Below are positions 1-8,464 of a DNA stretch of 64,000 nt, in pieces. The notes under the pieces were generated by a model, which was not told the origin of the DNA, ran no database searches, and saw nothing but the letters and a program-made list of their open reading frames with translations. The stretch spans positions 123,284,543 to 123,348,542 of the forward strand of contig CM043960.1 of the NCBI GenBank assembly GCA_014529385.2, written 5' to 3'. This DNA comes from Adiantum capillus-veneris (Eukaryota; Streptophyta; Polypodiopsida; Polypodiales; Pteridaceae). Made by a program: the position numbers and the translations under genes. How positions within the stretch are numbered: the first letter of the stretch is position 1; every line of letters starts with the position of its first letter.

Positions 1-2029
1 CACCTTTTTTTAACAGGAGACGCCGGCACAGGGAAAACGTTTACTTTGCGTGCAATCATCCAAGGCTTGGTTCGGCACTATGCACCTTCGATAGAAGGAA
101 ATATTGAGCTTCCAACAACATTGTTGATGGCATATACAGGCAAAGCAACATTCAACCTTGATGGCACAACAATACACTCTGCGTTGCGCCTTCCATTGAT
201 GGTAACTGAGATGGTCCCTCTTTCCAACGACACCGTCAATGACCTATCCCAGGCAAATGCAAACCTCAAACTAGTTGTTTTTGAGGCTTCCTTGATAGGC
301 AACAGGCTGCTGCATATTATTGACACAAGACTCCGATCTATAAAGCACAAACACAATGAACCTTCGGTGGCCTGGACGTTATCTTTTGTGGCGATCTTTG
401 GCAAGTAAGCCCTGTCCGTGATCGTTGGATTTTCCGTGACACAAGCAATACACTTGACATCCTCACACCATCCAGCTGGAACACACATATCACATGCGCT
501 GAGCTAACAACACCAATGCGTCAATCAAATGAATTGTTTATAGAGTTCTTAAATAGGATACGTGTTGCAGAGCAAACACAAAGAGACTTGGCATTTATCA
601 ATGACACATTTGCAAACAACAACTTCGACATTTTTACAACACCTCATCTTTTCTTCACAAATAAACTAAAGGCTAAGCACAACCAAACGGTCTTTGAGAA
701 CTTGCAAGAGACACCATACATCATCAAGTCTCATGAAAAATTCCACAAAACATGCTCAAAGAACCTAGTCATTCCAAACAACCCTCAAGTAACTGCTGGA
801 TTATCCTCCATCCTTGAGCTAAAGCCAGGAATGATAGTCGAACTTTGTGCTAGCAATATCAATGTGCTTGATGCTTTGGTCAATGGTGCAGATGGAATCT
901 TCCAAACAACAAACAACAGAGCACAATCATTAATAGATTGGGTGGAGTTCTTCGATACCTCAATTGGAAGGAGACATCGATCCCAAAATGCACATCTCTA
1001 CCATGCAAACATAAACAAACAATGGACACCAATACTTCAAGTCACAAAAGACTTTCAGGTAGGAAAGAACCCACTCAACCTAGTCTCAAGAACACAACTC
1101 CCAATTCAAGCAGCGAACGCACGCACAATCCATAGATCCCAAGGCTTGACAATGACAACAGTTGCATTCGACCCTACTAGGATCCAATCCCATGGCTCGG
1201 TCTACACAGCTCTATCACGTATCAAAGACCCTGCAAATCTACATATTCTTAGTCTCGTTCTCAAGAGCCACATCAAAACTGACCCCATAGTCCTTAAAGA
1301 AATCAAACGTCTCCGGACAGATGCTAGATGGTCCTACTTGAACGAGCCCCTAGTTGCACTTGAACAAACACACCATATTGTTGCATCATTAAACATCGTC
1401 TCAATCAACAAACACATTGACCACATCAAGGGCGACCCAAACTTCATGTCATCCAGTATCTTGTGCTTCCAAGAAATGAAACAAAAAAAAAGTATTAACC
1501 CCCTGACACCAAACTTTGAGCATATTCAACATTATAATGGTTATGGTGTATCTATATTCAACATTATAATGGTTATGGTGTATCTATATTCCACCATCCA
1601 AGCATTCAATCCATATGTCAAAAAAATGTCTCAAGAGTAGGACTTGAAATAATTGATGCAACTTTCTCTTTCGAGAATCAAACTACAACTCATATCCATG
1701 TCATAAATGTATACAAATCACCAAACACACCAATAAAAACACTTCTTTTAGAACTCCAACACTTGATACAAGAAAACAATAAAAAAAACCTGAGCATCAT
1801 ACTAGGGGACTTCAACATCGACATCAGCACCACAAAAACCCAATACCAACAGTTGGAATCTCTACTTCATTCAGAGAACTATCGGCAACAAATCAAAGAT
1901 ACAACAACCATCTATAATTCAATGCTAGACCATATTTGGGTGAGAAGCCAACAACCTCACTACATTTGTGACACAAGATTTTGCTTTTGGTCAGATCATT
2001 CAATCACATATATGCTGATCCCAAAATAA
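1..2029 (+). pseudogene. Helitron/Helentron-like Pif1 helicase fused to EEP endonuclease, 3' portion, frameshifted
   Basis: The window opens inside a superfamily 1 helicase. A Walker A motif (GDAGTGKT) is encoded near base 20, followed by a Helitron/Pif1-type block (AYTGKA, then TIHSALRLP) and a CGDLWQ motif II-like block near 385-405. The C-terminal helicase signature TIHRSQGLT and VYTALSRI lies at about 1125-1235. The same polypeptide then runs into an endonuclease/exonuclease/phosphatase fold with FQEMK (about 1465), LGDFNID (about 1802) and closing LDHIW and WSDHSI blocks (1927-2010). Helicase plus C-terminal endonuclease is known for Helentron-type rolling-circle transposons. The Rep/HUH domain would lie upstream, outside the window. 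Breaks: a 1-base loss near 361-365 shifts the frame, and a 32-bp tandem duplication at 1523-1590 shifts it again inside the endonuclease. Otherwise the frames stay open, so decay is recent or slight. Assignment of helicase and EEP is secure; the Helentron label is inferred from domain order. Confidence 0.85.
1523..1590 (+). repeat. 32-bp tandem duplication inside the endonuclease domain
   Basis: The string starting TATTCAACATTATAATGG at 1523 recurs at 1555, so the period is 32 bp, and the two copies are essentially identical. Because 32 is not a multiple of 3, the duplication moves the reading frame by two and truncates the endonuclease at 1640. The downstream part continues open in the new frame to 2029. 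Confidence 0.9.
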
Positions 2030-2621
2030 ATAACCCAAAGATCATTGGAGGGGAGACCTCCCCTCCCTTCCCACTTCCCCCACCCTTCCTACCCACCAAA
2101 CCACCGAAGCACAGGGAATCTACATTCATACCATCCAAACACCTACTTTGATGTATATCAACTCATCTCACCGTATGTATCAAACACAATTTTTGTAACC
2201 TACAACCATTTGGTCAACAGAGTTTTTCCCCCTGCTCGATCTTCAGGCTCAACATGCGTGTACGACAATTACCTGATCTCTAAAATGTGTGTCTCCCAAA
2301 GCAACTATGCTAGATTCAATGGATTTCCACCTGACTCTCTCTCTCGATTAATTTTTTGCTTTCCATTTTTCTATTACCAAGGCAAATTTTTATGGCAGGC
2401 CTCGTGATTTTATCACATTTTTTCTTCTTGTTAACTTTGAACAAAAAGATCTACGTTTGTGACAAAAGAGGGGTCATTTGTTCAAAGGCAAACACCGTTT
2501 TTAGAGGGGGTTTCTATTAATCTTTGATCGCATGTGATCTTAATATCTTTTGATACACACCCTTTGAGAGTGAATTAGGGGTACCCTCAATTCATCCCGG
2601 TTCAGTTTTTACTCCTAGTTC
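2030..2621. other. Non-coding flank between Helitron fragment and CACTA element
   Basis: No supported gene. A near-palindrome (GATCGCATGTGATC, about 2526-2539) lies about 500 bp after the endonuclease stop and could be the stem-loop that marks a Helentron 3' end, but no terminal motif confirms this. The last three bases before the CACTA terminus are TTC, half of its target-site duplication. Confidence 0.4.
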
Positions 2622-2830
2622 CACTACTAGAGATCACTTGAATACCGACGCCAATTTACCGACCTCAATGGCAGGCGTCGATATGTGCATTGGGAATATT
2701 GGAGGGGGTCCAATTTTTTAAAAAAATTTACTTCTTGTTTTTCGATGCCCATACCGATGCTAATTCCGACGCCAATATTGAGGCCAATATAAGCGGACAT
2801 ACCGACTCCTGCTGTAAAAAACTCACAGAC
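2622..2830 (+). repeat. CACTA left terminus and subterminal repeats
   Basis: After the CACTAC terminus come repeated short motifs: ACCGACGCC (about 2644), ACCGACCTC, GGCGTCGATA, ATACCGATGC (about 2751) and TTCCGACGCC (about 2764). The same motif family fills the right subterminal zone in mixed orientation. In CACTA elements such repeats are the transposase-binding region. Confidence 0.7.
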
Positions 2831-2959
2831 TCTCTTTTCCTGCGCACTTTTGAAATAAAACTCTCTCTCTCACTTCTTCATTTTGCAGACAAATCTGCAC
2901 TTTTATGCCATTGCGGGTTTGAGAAAACAAAGCACACTCCTCTGCGCTTGCACTAGGTG

Positions 2960-3880
2960 AGATGCGATTTGTCCTACGGCTTGCCATACGCGCTCTTGAC
3001 ATTGCCTAAAGCTTATCTAATCAACTATGGATGGTTTAAGCAATCACACAAGTCGTTTCCGAAGTCCGTTTGCGTTTCTCGGTAGAAAAACGCAAACGGT
3101 CTTAAGAAACGGCTTGTATATTTGGCGTTTCTTCTTGCGGTTTTGCCTACGGCTTGTTATACCCGCTATTGACTTTGCATAAAGAATACCTAATCAGCTA
3201 TGGATGGTTTGGGTAAGTGTTGAAACCGTTTTCGAAGTTCGTTTGCGTTTCTTCGTAGAAAAATACAAACGGACATCAGAAACGGCTTGTGTATTTGATG
3301 TTTCTTCTTGCGGTTTTCTTGCCATACGCACTATTCACTTTTCCTAAAGCTTACCTAATCAAATATGGATGGTTTGAGCAAGTGTTGAAGTCGTTTCTGA
3401 AGTCCGTTTGCGTTTCTCTGTAGAAAAACGCAAACGGACTTCAGAAAAGACTTGTGTATTTAATGTTTTCTCTTGCTGTTTTGTCTATGGCTTGCTATAC
3501 GTGCTATTGAATTTGCGTAAAGCTTACCTAATCAACTATGGATGGTTTGGGCAAGTGTTGAAGCCGTTTTCGAAGTTCGTTTGCGTTTCTCCGTAGAAAA
3601 ACGCGTTTCTTCTTGCGATTTTGCCTGCGGCTTGCCATACACGCTCTTGACATTGCCTAAAGCTTACCTAATCAACTATGGATGATTTGGGCAAGCGCAC
3701 AAGCGGTTTTCGAAGTCTGTTTGCATTTTTCCGTAGAAAAACACAAATGGACTTCGGAAACGGCTTGTGTATTTGACGTTTCTTCTTGATGTTTTATCTA
3801 CGGCTTGTCATACGCACTATTGACTTTGCCTAAAACTTACCTAATCAACTATGAATGGTTTGGATAAAGACACAAGCCGT
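2960..3880 (+). repeat. 173-bp tandem array, left arm (plus orientation)
   Basis: Units share the core CTAATCAACTATGGATGG, with its TAATC anchor at 3018, 3191, 3356, 3529, 3669 and 3842. The spacings are 173, 173 and 173 bp, with shortened units of 165 and 140 bp. Each full unit also holds a hairpin of the form AAGTCCGTTTGCG, loop, CGCAAACGGACTT. The best case has perfect 22-bp arms at 3394-3415 and 3426-3447. No plausible protein is encoded. Confidence 0.9.
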
Positions 3881-3939
3881 TTCCGAAGTCTGTTTGAGTT
3901 TTTCCGTAAAAAAATGCGAACGAATTTCAAAAAAAGTTT

Positions 3940-4587
3940 ATGTTTTCATCGTTTCTTCTCTCTCCCATTTTCTCCCTCTATCTCTCTATCTCTCTCTACC
4001 TCTCTTTCTCTCTCCTTTCCTCCCTCTATCTCTCTCTTTCTCTCTTTCCCTCCCTCTACCTCTCTATTTCTCTCTATTCTTTCTCTCTTTCCCTCCCTCT
4101 ACCTCTGTATTTGTCTCTTTCGGCTTTGCTCTATCTCTACCTGTCTATCTCTGTCTCTATACCTCTCTTTCTCTCTTTCTCTCCCTCCCCCTCTCTACCT
4201 CTCTTTCTCTCTTTCCCTCCCTCTATCTCCCTATCTTTCTCTCTATCTCTCTCTTTTCCTCCCTCTATCTTTCTCTTTCTCTCCCTCTCCCTCTCTACCT
4301 CTTTTTCTCTCTCCCTCTATATATTTCTCTTTCTCTCTATCTCTCCCTCTTTTCCTCCCTCTCTCTATCTCTCTACCTCTATATTTTCCTCTCTCCCTCT
4401 ACCCCTCTCTTTCCCTCCCTCTCCCTCTGTACCTCTCTTGCTCTCTCCCTCTATCTATCTCTCTATCTCTCTCTCTTTTCCTCCCTCTCTCTACCTCTCT
4501 ACCTGTCTTTCTTCTACCTCTATCTTTCCCTCCTTCCCTCTATCTCTCTATTTCTCTATTCTCTCTCTTTCCCTCCCTCTCCCTCTC

Positions 4588-4637
<50 letters not shown>

Positions 4638-4680
4638 TCTCTCTCTCTACTTTCTCTCTCTTTTTTCTTTAATTAATTTT
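3940..4680 (+). repeat. Polypyrimidine (CT-rich) tract of about 740 bp
   Basis: The plus strand is almost purely pyrimidine, built of CTCTCTCTYTCCCTCC-type runs with a pure (CT)n stretch near 4588-4632. The open frames across it encode only Ser/Leu/Pro/Phe strings and are compositional. Such tracts can form triplex DNA. It lies near the centre between the two 173-bp arrays. Confidence 0.9.
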
Positions 4681-5091
4681 TTCTTTTTTTAATGTTTAAT
4701 TTCATTTTCTACTCTTTTTTTCACTAAGTTCTTTATTTATCTAAAGTTTTTTTAATTTCTTTTTACTTTAGTATTTTTTCGTATAAAAACATTAAACTAA
4801 TTAACTTTAAACCTAAACTTAAATTCAAGAAACTACTAAATATAATTAACAACATTTTCTAATTTAACTAACAATCCAAATCAAAACACATAAACTTAAT
4901 TAATTACAACATTATTTAATTTAAATCACAAAATAAAATGCAAATTAAACAAAAATTAAAGTTTATGTGTGTGTGTGAGAGAGAGAGAGAGCAATGAAAG
5001 TTAGTGCACTCACATACACCGTTTGTGTGCACAAAACGGTTGCAAAGTAGCTTCCAAACCTGCAAAAACACACATACACACACACATTGTG

Positions 5092-5141
<50 letters not shown>

Positions 5142-5149
5142 ACAACCAA
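4681..5149. repeat. AT-rich spacer ending in a (CA)n microsatellite
   Basis: 4681-4960 is AT-rich without a gene. A short GT/GA run lies at 4963-4992, and a (CA)n tract of about 50 bp lies at 5093-5144. The right-hand 173-bp array begins directly after it. Confidence 0.8.
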
Positions 5150-6385
5150 GAAAATAGTTGATTAGGTAAGCTTTAGGCAATTTCAATAGCGCATATGGCA
5201 AGCCGTAGGAAAAACTGCAAGAAGAAACGTCAAATACACAAGCCGTTTTTAAAGTCCGTTTGCGTTTCTCTATAGAAAAACGCAAACGGATTTCGGAAAT
5301 GGCTTTAACACTTGCCTAAACCATCCATAGTTGATTAGGTAAGCTTTAGGCAAAGTCAATAGCGCGTATGGCAAGCCGTAGGCAAAATCACAAGAAGAAA
5401 CGCCAAACACATAAGCCGTTTCTAAAGTCCGTTTGTATTTTTCTACAAAAAAACACAAACGAACTTCGGAAACGGCTTGTGTGCTTGAGAAAACCATCCA
5501 TAGTTGATTAGGTAAGATTTAGGCAATGTCAAGAGGGCGTATGGAAAGCCGTAGGCAAAATCACAAGAAGAAACGCCAAACACACAAGCCGTTTCTGAAG
5601 TCAGATTGCGTTTATCTACGGACAAACGCAAACGGACTTCGGAAACGGGTTCAATACTTTTCCAAACCATCCATAGTTGATTAGATAAGCTTTAGACAAA
5701 TTCAATAGTGCGTATGGCAAGCCGTAGGCAAAACCGCAAGAAGAAACGTCAAATACACAAGCCGTTTCTGAAGTCCCGTTGCGTGTTTCTACTGAAAACC
5801 GCAAACGGACTTCGGAAACGGCTTCAACACTTGCCCAAACCATCCATAGTTGATTAGGTAATCTTTAGGAAATATCAATAGCGCGTATGGCAACCCGTAT
5901 GTAAAATCGTAAGAAGAAAAGTCAAATACACAAGCCGTTTCTGAAGTCCGTTTGCATTTTTCCACGGAGAAACGCAAACGGACTTCGGAAACGGCTTCAA
6001 CACTTGCCCAAACCATCCATAGTTGATTAGGTAAGCTTTAGGCAATGTCAATAGCGCGTATGGCAACCCGTATGCAAAATCGTAAGAAGCAAAGTCAAAT
6101 ACACAAGCCGTTTCTGAAGTCCGTTTGCATTTTTCCACGGAGAAGCGCAAACGGCTTCAACACTTGCCCAAACCATCCATACTTGATTATGTAAGCTTTA
6201 GGCAAAGCAAACAGCGCGTATGGCAAAACCGCAAGAAGAAAGGTCAAACACACAAGTCGTTTCTCAAGTCGGTTTGCATTTTTCTACGGAAAAATGCAAA
6301 CGTACTTCAAAAATGTCTTGAGCGCTTCACCAAACCATCCATAGTTGATTAGCCAAGCTTTAGGCAATGTAAAGAGCGTGTATGG
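5150..6385 (-). repeat. 173-bp tandem array, right arm (inverted orientation)
   Basis: The same unit as at 2960-3880, now on the minus strand: CCATCCATAGTTGATTAGG recurs about every 173 bp (about 5153, 5330, 5503, 5676, 5849, 6022, then shorter steps to 6343). Overlapping 75-residue minus-strand frames recur at exactly 173-bp steps and are a by-product of the repeat, not genes. The array runs to within about 10 bp of conserved transposase coding sequence at 6393. Confidence 0.9.
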
Positions 6386-6392
6386 AAATTTT

Positions 6393-6480
6393 CCAATTAA
6401 CATTATTACCATCCAAATGCATTTACTTGTGCATGTGGTCGATGAAGTTTCAATTGCTGGAGTAGTCAATAACAGATGGA
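6393..6480 (+). pseudogene. CACTA transposase DUF4218 fragment, upstream of the gypsy insertion
   Basis: The plus frame from 6393 encodes a stretch including TIQMHLLVHVVDEV and ending AGVVNNRW. This fits the DUF4218 region of TNP2-type CACTA transposases just before its RWM...ER block. Coding stops at the target duplication TGGA, where the chromovirus LTR begins, and the same domain resumes with WMFFLERF at 14567. The fragment therefore dates the gypsy insertion as later than the CACTA gene. Nothing upstream of this fragment in the element looks like the catalytic TNP2 domain. Confidence 0.8.
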
Positions 6481-7676
6481 TGTAACATTTAATGGCCTAA
6501 TAACTTATGTGTAGCGGAAATTGGCATGAACATAGTGGGCATTTCATTAGAGTCGATTCCTAATGAGAATTACAAGAGTGCTTGGGTGGAGAGAGCAACA
6601 AAAAACATAACACCTAGTTAGATAGCATCGACAATACTTTCAAAAGAGAGAGAAATTAAGCTATTGACAACAGTTGAGGACCGGATTTTCATGGAGCCGG
6701 TCCCCCCTCCAAAAGGCTTTGTATTATGGTTTCTCCCATCAAGAGAGACATTGTACAATACAATTCTTTGTGCTCCTTCCAGACTAGCTAGTGCAATGAA
6801 GATGGAAACTTCATGCACTAAGCAAAACACTTAATCAAACACAACTTGAATTATCCCCGTTCTCAGACCCAAGACCTCACACACCTTCGAAGATGGTGAG
6901 AGCTAGCAGGGTATGAGAGTATATTGAGAGGAAGAAGGAGTATCTTACGAGAAAGATGTACATCTCCTCACATAATCACTCATATTAGCATAGCTTAGCT
7001 TAGTAATTAGCTTGGTAGAGAAGATGAGCATGCATTGAAGCTTGGCTCTTGGTTGGATTTGCATCCACATGCCAAGAGAGTGTAGATGTAGGCTTCTATC
7101 TCACAAGCTTGGAGTAGGTGATGAGCTCTCCATTAAAGCTTGGGAGGAGATAGAGTATTCTTTCTTCACACATGAGCTTGTGTGAGTCTGTGTGTGTTAA
7201 TGCCTTGCAAAAATCAGCCCCCTCTCTCTCTTGGGCGAGCCCTTGCTGCTAATTTGGTCTGGCTTTTGCCTCATTGGCCCTCCCCCAGTCACAAGCCAAT
7301 GGGTGTTAAGCAGCATAAGTGATAGCCTTCTGACATGTGTCCCCCTTTCCCCTTTTGTGAGAGTTTTAGGTAATTAAATAATTAAACTAAACTCTCATTG
7401 GACCCCTTTGCCTCCTGGCCAATAGGAATCAGGCAAGCCATTGGGCTCCTGAATGCTCATTGGACCCCTTGGGAGACTGCCCAATAGTCTTCTACGAGAC
7501 TTAATTCTCATTGGTTTCTTTTATTAAATGTTTTTAAATTAATTAAACTAAATTTACTCTAGCTTAATTCTCATTGGTCCACTTCAAGGGTCTTCCAATA
7601 GGAAATGGGCACACCTTGTGGGCATCCAGGCTAGGGAGATGACCTGTGTCCCTCATTCCCTTTGTGTAAAGGGAGC

Positions 7677-7728
<52 letters not shown>

Positions 7729-8106
7729 CTTTCTCTCTCATCCTTTACCTTTGGGGCTCACCCCCTCCCATGTAGGGATGTGCAAAGACTTTTAGGGCAC
7801 ACACAAAGCATCCAATTTTCCCTAGGGTTGACCTTTGGACACAACCTTTGAATTTTGGAACCTTAGCATTTTGGAAGTTTTAATGGGCTAAACCTTAGGG
7901 TCTTTTTAGCCCATTGTTGCACATGGCTCTTTTGCAGATGGCCCCCCCTTTGGATCCCTATTTTCCCTCCTTTGGATCCCTACTGTGGCCGGTCTGCTAG
8001 CTTAACCAATATTCTAGCTTTTTCTCCCCTGGCACTTCCCCACATTAAATGATCAGTTTAATATGAGAAAATCATTTAGGAGAATTAGATATTGATTATT
8101 ATGACA
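6481..8106 (-). repeat. Chromovirus 3' LTR (1626 bp)
   Basis: About 98% alike to the LTR at 12957-14566 by eye, roughly 30 substitutions. It holds a (TG)n tract of 48 bp at 7680-7727, against 34 bp in the partner. That 14-bp difference plus one CA dinucleotide near 7292 accounts for the whole 16-bp length difference. Small open frames inside both LTRs are not genes. Confidence 0.95.
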
Positions 8107-8120
8107 TTACCTCTCTCTTG
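8107..8120 (-). other. Chromovirus polypurine tract
   Basis: On the minus strand the bases just before the 3' LTR read CAAGAGAGAGGTAA, a purine-rich run directly abutting TGTCA, as expected for the plus-strand primer. The 344 bp between it and the pol stop codon (8121-8464) hold no gene. Confidence 0.75.
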
Positions 8121-8464
8121 AAATCATAGTCGTCCTCGACTATGGTGTAGAGAAGATAAAGCATGTTCATGAGTCCTTTTCTTAGCGGGTAGAGGATCCC
8201 TATGTTACCCTACGACATCATTCCACAATGGATGACTAGTCCATTTGGCGCTTGAGAGCCTGAGGTTGCCGCAAGCATGTCTGCACATCAGTCCTATCAG
8301 TCTTCCATAGTAGAGTGACAAGCTCTACTTGGTGTTTGGGAGACGTCGTCTCCACAAACTTGATCTAAGCATGCATACTACTTTATTTTTGTGCACAAAT
8401 AAAGAAAAAGAGAGAGTCTTATAAGACAAAAATTTTGTTCATTTTTAACATTTTGTACATTTCC

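Noticed and set aside
2045-2407. 120-codon plus frame after the Helitron fragment
   Set aside because: No domain, no continuation of the endonuclease, Pro/Ser-rich low complexity.
3851-4692. Three overlapping 250-273 codon plus-strand frames rich in Ser, Leu and Pro
   Set aside because: They translate a polypyrimidine tract in all three frames; composition alone keeps them open.
5010-6150. Ladder of minus-strand 75-91 codon frames with similar sequence
   Set aside because: They overlap with an exact 173-bp step and are read-outs of a non-coding tandem repeat; units change frame without constraint.
6284-6469. Minus-strand 61-codon frame
   Set aside because: Antisense to the DUF4218 fragment read on the plus strand and to the array edge.
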